Source: Hansfordia pulvinata (taxonomy: Eukaryota; Ascomycota; Sordariomycetes; Xylariales). From it: DNA of 64,000 nt. This document shows positions 45,520 through 56,027 of the stretch, piece after piece. The position numbers and the translations under genes were made by a program. The notes under the pieces were generated by a model that saw only the letters and a list, made by a program, of their open reading frames with translations, did no database searches and was not told the origin of the DNA. The stretch covers positions 930,001 to 994,000 of the forward strand of contig BJKQ01000015.1 of the NCBI GenBank assembly GCA_006538405.1, read 5' to 3'. Numbering within the stretch: position 1 is the stretch's first letter; the number at the start of each line of letters is the position of its first letter.

Positions 45520-48147
45520 ATGATCGACTCCCACCGCAAGCTGTCGTCCTCGCCAAACGACATGTCGGAGCAGGACTACCGCCCGATCAAGCGCATCCGC
45601 CAGGCATGTCAGAACTGCCGGTAAGAAGAAGAGCCCGCCGCCCAGTTCCGTGCCCCGGCCTGCAAAATCCGACGCTTCCGCGTCGCCGTCTGCTTTCCTC
45701 TCTTCCCCCTTTCCCAAACGTCCATACACAAATGTGAGAGCTGGGCTGACAAGAGAGACATCCTCTCCCACCGGCAACAGACGCAAAAAGGCCCGCTGCA
45801 CCGGAGAGCGGCCCGAGTGCGCGTTCTGCGTGCGCCTGGGGCAGCCCTGCAGCTACTCGGATGACGACTCGCCGGTCGAGACGACGTTCGGCGCGGCCGC
45901 GGCCGTCGCCAACGCCGCCGCGGGCAGCAGCGCCAAGAAGACGGCCACGGTGCGCTTCCAGACCGGCGACAAGGTGGTCGGCAGCGACGAGCCGGAGCAG
46001 TCGGTAAGACCCAAGACCCAGGACCCATTGCCTCTCGAGATAGATCTACCGCGCTCGGTCCTCCGGATGAGGGGCAAGGGCAGTCAGGTCCATGTGCTGA
46101 CAGGAGCGGGTCTTTGCAGGAACTGCTGTCGAGCCGCATCTCGGCGCTCGAGTCCCAAATGGGCGAGATTGTGCAGACGGTCAAGGGGTATGTTCCGCTC
46201 TGAAGACATCCGATCTCTCCCTGGGGCATTGTAGTACTGACATGATCGAATCCCAGTCTCGAAAGCACAATCCAGAACTCGCTCAGCCAGCTATCCCGGA
46301 CCCTAGCCAACGGAGGAGGCCCCTCGTCGATGAACAACAACAACAACAACAACAGCAACCAAAACAGCAACAATAGCAACAGCTACAGCAACAACAACAG
46401 CCAGTACCAGTTCAAGGCCGAGGGCAACGACGCGGGGGCGTCGCGGTACAGCCGGCTGCCGCCGCCCGAGGTCATCAAGGCCAACGTGGACATCTACTTC
46501 CGCTACTGCCACAACCAGCCGTACTCGCTGTTCCACGAGGCCAGCATCCGCAGCCGCGTCGACATGGGCGAGGTGCCCACGCACTTGCTGTTCGCCCTGC
46601 TGGCCAGCACCGTCCGCTACTCGGACGACCCCTACTTTGCCGACCAGAGCGCCGCCGTCCTCAGCTACGCCAACCAGTCCTGGAAGGCCATCGTCATGCC
46701 CTGGAACGGCATCCAGAGCGACGGCGAGCTGAGCATCGTGCAGACGATCTTGCTGCTGGCCATAGTTGATTATACTGGTACGTTTTTTTTTCCATTTGGA
46801 CGACCTCTCGGATCCCCAAAACCGCCACACACACACACACACACCCACACACTCACTCACACCCCTATAATTTTCTACTATGGGCCCCGGCTAACCCCCA
46901 TCGCAGAAGGAAAGACGCAGGCCTCGTGGATCAAGGTGGGCCTCGCGATCCGGCTGGCGCAGGACTTCCGGATGATGGTGGAGCCGGACAAGACGCTGTC
47001 GGCGGTGCAGCAGGAGGAGCGGCGGCGCGTCTTCTGGTCCTTCTACCTGTGCGACAAGCTCATCTCGTGCGGGCGCGAGCGGCCCTCGGCCCTGCTGGAC
47101 GACCACTGCAAGCTGCGGCTGCCGATGGACGAGGACGCGTGGCGGTCGGGGTGCGGCGGGAGCGGGGGCGTGGGCGGAGAGAACGCGTCGTCGTCGTCGC
47201 CGCCCGTCATGCCGACGCTGGAGCAGCTGATGGAGGACACGACGGGGACGGCGCTCAGCGCGCTCAGCCCGTTCGCGACGACGGTGGTGATCGCGTCGCT
47301 GCTGGGGCGGTGCGCGCAGTACGCTCTGGGGGAGCAGGAGGAGCAGACGAGCGGGGGCAAGATGGTGCCGTGGAACCCGCGGTCCAAGTACTCGGCGATC
47401 CACTCGGCGCTGCTGCAGCACGAGTCGGAGCTGGGCCTCAACGAGCCGCTGTCGGGCAAGATGGCGGCGCAGTGCGTCGACGGGCGCGACGGCATCACCC
47501 TCGACCAGCACCGCGCCGCGCCCCTCGCCCTGTCCCACGCCCTCTTCTACCTCTGCCAGTGCCTGCTCTACCACCCCTTCCTGCTCAAGCAGCGCCTGTC
47601 CCGCGTCAGCCAGCGCACGCCCCAGAGCTTCCTGGCCCAGACGCAGAACGCCTGCCGGTTCGCGGCGAGCGCCCTGTCGCGCATGATGGACGACGTGAAG
47701 TCGCTCGGCTGCCAGACCCTGACGACCTCGTACGACCCCTTCTACGGCTACTGCACCATGGTGGCGGGCGTCATCCACGCGCTGTTCGTGCAGTCGGCCG
47801 ACCCGCTGACGCGCGACGCCGCCGCCGCCTCCCTCGACTCGTGCTGCCAGAACCTCAAGGAGATGGGCTTCTACTGGAAGAGCTGCGCCATGATGGGCGC
47901 CCGCCTCGCCGACTTCCGCGCCACCGCCGACCGCTACGCCGTCCTCGTCGACCCGGGCGCCGCCCAGGACCTGCGCCTCGACCCGGCCGACGCCGCCGAC
48001 CTGCTCGAGTGCCTCGACTACGCCCGCATGTCCACCACGCCCCGCCGCAAGTCGCAGAGCGGCAAGGGCGGCCGGAACGGCGGGGGTGGCGGGGCCAACG
48101 CTGTGGGCGGTGTCAACGGCGGTGTTGGTGGTGGTGCTGGTAATGGT

Positions 48148-48178
<31 letters not shown>

Positions 48179-48384
48179 GCGCCAGCAGCAGCGGCGACAG
48201 CATGCCCGCCCTGTCCCAGCTGCCCAGCCCCTTCTTCGAGGAGCTCGTCAACCTGCTGCCCCTGAGCTACAGCCGGCCCGTCAGCACCGGCCCGCTGGAC
48301 GGCATCTTCGCCCAGCCGCCGCCCGGGACCGTCCAGTTCGGCACCGGCATGGTCGGCGACGACCAGGGCAACGGGCTGTACTGA
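45520..48384 (+). CDS. Zn2Cys6 transcription factor with fungal-specific regulatory domain
   Basis: Five exons (45520-45620, 45781-46003, 46120-46187, 46257-46777, 46907-48384) join into about 796 residues. A zinc binuclear cluster (residues 30-57) has the Cys spacing 2-6-6-2-6 and basic RRKKAR between the second and third Cys; its first intron splits the cluster. Exon 3 (LLSSRISALESQMGEIVQTVK) and the next few residues form a probable dimerising coiled coil. An Asn-rich stretch precedes the large fungal transcription factor domain, which begins near FRYCHNQPYSLFHEASI; the ARG-rich QEERRRVFWSFYLCDKL motif is typical of it. The tail has poly-Gly and Ser-rich parts. This is a nuclear DNA-binding regulator; target genes are unknown. 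Intron 4 (129 bases) is a multiple of three with no stop, so its retention would insert 43 residues. I find no ATG further upstream in this frame. Confidence 0.92.
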
Positions 48385-51300
48385 GCGCGGGCGGGCTTTG
48401 CTGAGGGAGGGCTTGGGGCGTTTTTATTTGGGAAGGGGATCAATTCGCGGCGAACGCTACGTTTTATTTCACCAAGCACCGGTGCTTTCTACCCGGTGGC
48501 TTATGTGTGTGTGCGTGTCTATTATTTCTCTTTTCTGGCGACCGGGGACTGGGGCAAAGGATACTGGAACGCGGCGCTGGGTCGGGCGGACTGGTGTAAT
48601 GGTTTTGACGGTTATTCGGGATACCCAGGATCAAACACACTTGCTCGGAAGAGCGGAGCGACGTTCTCTCCAAGAATGCAACATGCAACGCACCAGAGTG
48701 CCTACCTATCTTATTTTCGAGTTGCGCCTGGATCCACGATGTGAGAAGTATAGCAAATGACCGGACACCCGCCGCGGACGGTGTGACGCATCCATCGCAT
48801 TGTTCGGCCGGTAGAACTCGCCGGGTGCCATCACCTGCAGCATTGCGCTCGATTCGGAAATGCCGAATCAGGCGCTGTGCAACAACCGGTGCTCCCATCA
48901 ATGCCCTTCAATTGCATTGAAGCATTAGGTTCTCCTCGAGCTTAGGGCAGGCGCTATAGAAAGGGTCGCACCTGCCTCCTCAGCACCGGGCGGACAATCA
49001 GGGGATTTTATCGTGCGGGCGCCTGTATCCGTAGGGCTGCACGGCACAGACCGAGACGTTCATCCTTCAACACCACAAGCAACAGACGGTCCTGCATCTA
49101 AGTCAGGTACGAGTACACCGGATGCACTTCTGAGTGGCACATGACCGCCACCCCCATCTGGGGCGGCGGGCATCGATTCGGCCAGCGGCCCGGCTGTCAA
49201 CCCACAGCGGCATGCAACCGACGAGACGAGCAAACCTGGCAGCGGTCGGTCGCAGGACGACACAACAGACTCGTACGAAGAATAAAACCCGCCCCCAAGG
49301 CCGGACCACATGGCCCGAGCGAACGAACGAGAGGAAATCGGCAGAGGGCCGGCCAGCCAGCCACCCACGCACCCACTCGTGGTGCCGGTGGTCCCCAATG
49401 AAACCCCACCCGTCCAAGGCTAGCAGCCCACCACTCTGCTGGTCCGCGGCTGTCGGCGGTCCGTCGGCGGAATTGAGGAAAAACCATGGGTGTCGGGGCC
49501 CGCCGAGTTGGATCACTCGCAGGAGAAAATGGACCCTGACATGACGTTTGCGGCAGGGCCGGCCGGCGCCCGTTCTTTTTTTTTTTTTTTGGTCTTTCTT
49601 TTTGGTTCGCTGCACAATCACGCCCAATTCCCGGTCGATCCAAGGCGCCCGACGGAAGCGGGCTCGTCGCGCCGAGCTGGGGCGCATCGCGGTGGGAGGA
49701 GAGAACAGGTTGAAAACGATGCAGAATTGTGTGGAAAATACTCATAAATACTGAAAGAGCAAAAGAAAAAGAAAGAGAACACCGCAGACCCCCCCCAAGC
49801 CACACGCAGAGCCCGGAGATGATGCAATGACAGGCCGCCATGAGGCGCGCGCCCAGGTAACTGCAACTCGCGCCGGGGCGGGCGGGTATGAGCACGCAAC
49901 CGTGGGCGTGAATCGTGCCACCACCACGTCTTCCCCCTACGCCCAACCCTACGTACCTACCTACCCGTACTTACTTCACGTTCATGAGTACCAAATACAT
50001 ACTCGTACTGGCCTGCAGCGAGGCCAAGACGGCGCCAAGGCTGCGTGGGTAGATCAGTGGGCAAATTTGATGGTGCCGTGCCTGGTACTCGTAAGCGACG
50101 AGGCGAGGCCAGGCGCGGGAAGGAAGAAAAAAGAGAGAGAGAGAAAAAACACCTACTGCATCTGGTCTTATCTTACAACCCCAGGGGGAGGGGGGCTGTC
50201 ATTGTTCGGTGCTAGCGCTCCCGGCCAGCCACATCGACAGGACCGCATCCGGGGACCGAGCTGACGAGCCGGCGGGGAGGAGGAACAAGGGGCGTCTTGT
50301 CTGTACGTGTATCCGTATGCGCACGAGTTGCCGTGGTAGATTGCATGCACTTGGTAAGGGGTAAGGTAGCCCAGAGCCGCTGGATGATGACAGACGAAAG
50401 ATATCTTTCGGTACCTACGAGTATGCTTGCTTGCCTGCCAGCCAGCCAGCTGGGGAAGGGCGGCTGGTCCGTTGGGTTGATGATCAGCTGGGGAATGCCG
50501 CGATTTGATGACGGAAAGGCGTCATGGAGAGCAACCCTATGAGAAGATGGATCGGCGAGACAAGTCCCACATGGGCCAGCCCGAATCCAAGCACGCATCC
50601 CGCAAGCCGCGTGATGGATGTTGCGAGTCTCATCGAGGTCGCTTTGGGGGTTTGCTGATGTGTGTGAAGGGCAGCACTTGGATGAACCGAGTGCTTTTAC
50701 ATCCAATGTAATGGAATGGTTGAGGCGCTCCCCGGCAGTGCCGACAGCCCCGAGCGACGAGCTAAAAAAGGCTTCCACGGCGAGTCGAGTTAGGCTGGGC
50801 TGGCACGGCTGAGCCCAGTCGACGACTTTTCGGGAGAGTGGAGGGAATCCCACCCGCGCTGCTGTTGTTGCCGCCGACAGACGGCCCTTGCTTGCCTGCC
50901 GTTATTGTGGGAATCCACCCCCCGTTTCTCCTCCTCCCAGGAGCCCTCACGCCCATTGATGACCTGGAGGAAAGATCTGACGGGCTCTGCGCGGATTGCC
51001 GGCGATTACCACTGCTGCCCTTGGAAATCAAGCCCCCCTCCCAAAGCGACAGAGACGACAACGACGACTCGAAGATCGACTACTACCTGGCCGCCGGCGA
51101 CAGCAACGACGACGACGACAGCAACATCGGCGCCCTGTCCCACTTTACCGTGCAAGCCGGCCGGCCGTCCGTCCGTCCTGGCACCACCGCCACGCCACCT
51201 CGCACCGTACCGCACCGCACCGCACGCCTGCGCCTGCGCCTAGGCTCAGGGCCATCCTGGTCGGTCCGTCCGTCCTTGCTTGTGCGAGCACACACACGCC

Positions 51301-52014
51301 CACCCATATCCACACCCACCGCACAGTAACGCAACGCCCGCTCTGCGCATCCACTTGTCCGACTCCCCCTCCGCTCCGGTCTCCTCCGCCTCCTCCCTCT
51401 CACCAACGGCGGCAGTAGCAGCAGCAGCAGCAACGGATTTCCAGACAGAGACGCACGGAGTCACGAAGGACGGACACCGACACCGACGACGACACTGAAC
51501 GGAAAACCGCCCACTTCAGCGACGGCGACGGCCATGCGCGCTTGACAACGGCCAGACACGCCCGACACTGCAGCGCACGCAACACGCCCACGTACAACGC
51601 ACGCACGCACGCACGCAATCACGCACGCGATCCCGCCCGACGGTGCTCGGGGCTCACCACCGCCCATGACGCATACGGCCGCCCATCACGTCGAGACTGC
51701 GCGCGTCCGGAGCACCAAGTGGCACCGGAACCACCTGCCCATCCGAGACGACCACGTGCGGATCCCGTTTCCCGGGTCCTGACAATCGGCAGAGAGTGGA
51801 CAGAGGTTAGGAAAGAAGATCGATCCGGAAGAGGAAAAGAGAAGGGAAGTAGAAGAAAGAAGAAGAAGAAGAAGAAGAAGAAGAAGAGTCGGGACGAGGA
51901 GGGGGAAGTACCGCGGGAAATAGACGACGCGAGAAGAACGCATCTCCCCCCAACCCCGTACCCTGGACGACGACGACGACGACGACGACACCGACAACGG
52001 CAGCCTCCCCGAGA
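48385..52014. other. 3.6-kb intergenic stretch
   Basis: No gene is supported. Features seen are a T run (49576-49590), a cluster of TACCTACC and TACTCGTA motifs at about 49950-50010 and 50090-50100, CGCA repeats at about 51598-51622, and a GAA-type repeat at about 51850-51888. A GAC repeat at about 51966-51989 lies just before the next start. The last 600 bases are presumably the leader and promoter of the tandem-zinc-cluster regulator. Confidence 0.6.
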
Positions 52015-55000
52015 ATGGATTTAGACGAAATCAGCGCCAAGGTCGCCGTCGCCGACACGGTCGCCGAGGTCGCCGCCGACGCCGTCGCCTCGGACCCCAA
52101 CAACCGCGCCCCGCCCCCGTCCGCGCCCGCCCTGGCGGCCGCGACGACGCCCACGGCCCCGGCACCGCCTCCGCCGTCCTCCGGCGGGCCCGACGGCGTG
52201 CATAGTGGCGGCGGGGGCGGGGGCGACGGGTTCGAGTCGGCGGCAAAGAAGTCGAGCCAGACGTGCACGACGTGCCGGGCGCGCAAGGTGCGGTGCGACG
52301 GGCGTCGCGACGTGTGCCAGAACTGCGAGCGGCTGGGCTTCTCGTGCTCGTTCGCGGACCCGGCCGCGCAGGGCCTGGCCGCCGATGACCTGGCCGCCTT
52401 CTCGCTGCCGCGCCGCCGCGTCCGCCTCGCCTGCATCAACTGCCACTCGCGCAAGGCGCGCTGCAGCGGCGAGACGCCCAAGTGCGCCCGATGCACCGCC
52501 CAGGGCATCGAGTGCGTCTACCGCCCGACCAAGCGCTCCGGCGGCGTCAACGGCACCGGCGGCTCGCTGTCGGGCGGCGGCGGCGGCGGCAACGCGGCGG
52601 GCACCGACTCGGAGCACGAGGGGTCCGTCACCTCGGAGCCGCCCGAGAAGCGCGCCATGCTGCGGCGCGACGACATGGGCTCGCACCACTCGCGCGCCGA
52701 CAGCTTCGACAATGCGAGTAGCAACGGCGGTGGCGGCGGCGGTCGCTATCCGCACCACGACTATCACAGCGGCAGTCATCAACAACAACAACACCACCAC
52801 CACCACAATAATCATAGTCACCACCACCACCACCAACACCAGTCCTCCTCCTCTCACAGCCACCAACACCAACATCACCGTGGCGAGCCGTCGTCGGCGG
52901 GCGGCGGGGGCGGGTCGCGGCGGTTCAGCATGGAACCGCCTTATGCGCGGTCATCGACGGAGGACGCGGCTTCGTCCTCGGCGACAACGACTACGGCGGG
53001 GGCGGCGCGGCGGCTGGGGACGACGGGGTCGAGGGGAGCGACGGCGACGGGGATCGCGTTCCCGGACGAGGCGCTGATCCTCAAGACGTTCAACCAGTTC
53101 TTCCGGCACGTGCACCACGTGCCCATGTTCTCGTTCCTGCACCGGGCGTCGCTGATGCAGCGGTACCACGCGGGGATGATGGACAAGGCGCTGCTGCTAG
53201 CGCTGGTGGGCATCACGTCGCTGCTGACGGACCTGGGCCCCGGGATGCGCGAGTACGGGGCCAAGTGCATCGACGAGTGCCAGGGCATCATCTTTGCGGA
53301 CCTGGAGAACCCGTCGACAATCAAGATCCAGGCGCTGGTCTTCATCATGAAGCACCGGATGCTGTCGCGGCGGTTCACGGGGCGTTCATGCTGGCGGCGA
53401 CGGCGGCGCGCTTCTCGTACGCGCTGCGCCTGAACCACGAGAACCCGAACCTGTGCTTCCTGGCGCGCGAGTCGCGGCGGCGGCTCATGTGGGCGTTCTG
53501 CACCATCGACTCGGGCATCAACGGCGGCTACCCGGACTTCACGCTGCTCCCCTACGAGTCGATGCACATCCAGCTGCCGTGCAACGAGCGCAACTTCGAG
53601 TTCGACCTGCCGCAGGTCACCGAGAACCTGCGGCCCATCCCGACCAAGCCGTTCCCCGACGACGTCGGCTCGCTGGCGCTGCACGTGCGCCTGCTGTGGA
53701 TGCGCGGGCGCGTCCTGTCCTGCGCCAAGAACGCCCTCGCCCTGCCCGACGCCGAGCTGGCCGCCGCCCTGCCCGCCCAGCTCGGCGCCCTCGCCGACGA
53801 GCTGCTCAGCTTCAACGAGCTCATGCCCACCTCGTTCCGCTTCTCCGACAACAACCTGCAGCTGCGCGCCTACTCGCCCCGCCTGTGCGTCTTCATCATG
53901 ATCCACGTCTGGTGGCGCCAGTGCTTCACCGACCTCTACCGCCTCGTCCTGTCCGGCCTCAAGGAGTCCCTGCCCCGCGCCACCGTCGACCGCCTCGACC
54001 CGGCCTTCGTCGCCCTGTGCGCCCGCCGCTGCTGCGAGCACTCCCTCGCCATGGGCGACATCTTCCGCTCCGTCCTGTCCCTCGACGGCGGCCTGCCCGT
54101 CACCGACCTCGACCTGCCCGTCTGCGCCTACCAGAGCGCCCGCACCCTCTACCACGTCTACCAGACCTACGGCGGCGATCTGGGCTTGACCTCGGACCAG
54201 GTCCTCGACCACGGCTCGCGGGCCTTGCAGATCGCGCGTTCCATGGCGCACATCCCGGCCGGCGCCGCTGTGGTGAGTTTTGTCCTTTGTATCTCGTGTC
54301 GTGGAAAGGGGCTATATAGTCACTACCAAAAAGGGAGACATGCTGACGATAGAAACAAAATACAGGTATCCGACATTGAGGGCCTCGTCTCCCGCGGCTT
54401 CTCGGCCAGCACGTCGCCCAGCGGCCCGCCTAGCCCGGACCCGACGCGCTCGCACGCCATCTCGCGCCAGGTCCTGGCGCGCCACAACCCGGTCCACCAG
54501 ATGCAGCTGGTCGACGACAGCGAGATCGCCGCCATGTCGCACTCGCCCCTCAACCACATCCCCTCGCCGCTGACCGCCACGGCCAACGGTCAACCGCAGC
54601 AGCAGGCAGGCATGCCGACGCCGCTGACGCGCACCACGCCCATACACACGCCTCTGCAGCAGCACCAACAACTCCAGCAACATCATCATCAACAACAACA
54701 ACAACAACAACAACACCAGCAACATCAGCAGCAGCACCAACAACAACAGCAGCAGCAGCAGCAGCAGCTGCCCGGCGGCGGCATGCGGTCGCGCGGCATG
54801 TCCTTCTCGACGGACATGCCCCTCGGCAACGAGCACGTCGCCAACATGCCCAAGCCCAACCTGCCGCCGGTGGTCCCGCCCGACGGGCTCGACAACAACA
54901 ACGCCTTCGAGGGCGCCATGGACGGCTTCGACTTCACCTTCGAGTCGTTCGGCAACACGGGGCTCGACGCCGGCTCCTGGTTCTCCAACGACTGGCTGGG

Positions 55001-55028
55001 CAACGACTTTCCGCAGACGGCCGTGTGA
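52015..55028 (+). CDS. transcription factor with two tandem Zn2Cys6 clusters, with one apparent frameshift
   Basis: Two exons (52015-54272, 54366-55028) encode about 973 residues after allowing one missing base. Unusually there are two complete zinc binuclear clusters: CTTCRARKVRC...C at about residues 84-111 and CINCHSRKARC...C at about 140-167, each with six Cys and the same spacing. A Gly, His and Gln-rich linker follows, then a fungal regulatory domain (FNQFFRHVHHVPMFSFLHRA; LARESRRRLMWAFCTIDSGI). The C-terminus has a long Gln/His tract (about 54650-54770) and an acidic/aromatic end (DGFDFTFESFGN) that resembles an activation domain. The frame breaks at the G run 53379-53382: RRFTG continues as AFMLAATAARFSYAL only in the next frame, and one extra G joins them. 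The intron at 54273-54365 is 93 bases with no stop, so retained transcripts would stay open. Function unknown beyond DNA binding. Confidence 0.88.
54655..54768 (+). repeat. CAG/CAA/CAT repeat encoding a Gln/His tract
   Basis: Imperfect trinucleotide repeat inside the tandem-zinc-cluster regulator gene, giving mostly Gln with interspersed His. Such tracts are common in transcription activation regions. Confidence 0.9.
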
Positions 55029-56027
55029 GGCGGGGCGTTTTGGGAGGGGGGGAGGCTTGGTCGCAGGGGCTGCTGCTGAGTTGCTCCCCGAATTCATACA
55101 CGTGTCAAATCAACATGAGACGGTGGAGCTGTGCCGTGCATGAGGGTGCTGCAATTCGGTGATAGACCGTTGTGCCAGCCGCGTTGGCCACCACACACCG
55201 GCCTCCAGATCACTGCCTGAGCGGTGGTGTCATTTCTCTCACAACACCCGGTGCCTACCACGTGACGAGACACTCGCCTTAAATGATGACCGGTTGACAC
55301 ATCGGGGAAAAAAGGACGCGGCGGCCAGAATATCTGACATGCCCGTGGACTCGCCATATCCGCAGCCGACGCCCATCTATCTGGCAACTTGATTTGCTAC
55401 ATCTCTCTCGAAAAAGCCGCGAGGCCCTCAAACGGCTCGCGGCGCATTGTCTTTTTAGATACCCATTTTACGCCCTACTCTGGCATTTTGTACGGACACG
55501 ATTGCTGGAGGAAAAGCGAGTATATAGTACTTTTGGACGAGTGAATAAGACGAATGAAAATGAACTACTCTGATGCAATTTCTTGGTTGTGTATAGGTGG
55601 CTGTGGCAACGGGTGAAATCAACGTGTTTTGTTGGGCATGTCTTGTGAGGGAAACTTGAACGACGGAGGATCTTCCAGTCATGTCATTACGACAGGCCTC
55701 CGCTGGTTGGCTGCCACCCGCTGACGCAACCCCGCGGGCGGCGAAAAGCCAGCGGCCCGGGCTGGCGGGGGCGCCGCCTTATCGCACGTGCAAAAAAAAA
55801 AAAATATCACCCCACCAAGCCCGCACCCTGCGCTTGGTTATCGCCCATCCCACCACTCCGTCTCTGCTACTGTTGCCCGGGCATCATCGACACCGACCTT
55901 TGCTGGCGCAATCATCAACGACTACTCTTCGACAAGACCTGAATAGCATCGCACCGCGACACCGCAGGACCGAGACACGTCAAAAAAAAAAAAAAAGCAC
56001 CCCGCACAGAAAAGAAAGAGCCCGAAA
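55029..56027. other. intergenic region between the regulator and NOB1
   Basis: This stretch contains the 3' end of the regulator and the NOB1 promoter and leader. A short A run sits just before the NOB1 start (about 55982-55996), and another A run with a following pyrimidine-rich segment lies near 55791-55870. No gene is seen. Confidence 0.55.

Noticed and set aside
44644..45801. 385-residue minus-strand open frame
   Set aside because: It overlaps the zinc-cluster exons on the opposite strand and has no recognisable domain.
22066..53382. Programmed ribosomal frameshifting as explanation for the five frame breaks
   Set aside because: There is no shared slippery heptamer, the genes are unrelated, and homologues as known are read in a single frame. 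Missing bases at short G/C runs explain all five more simply.
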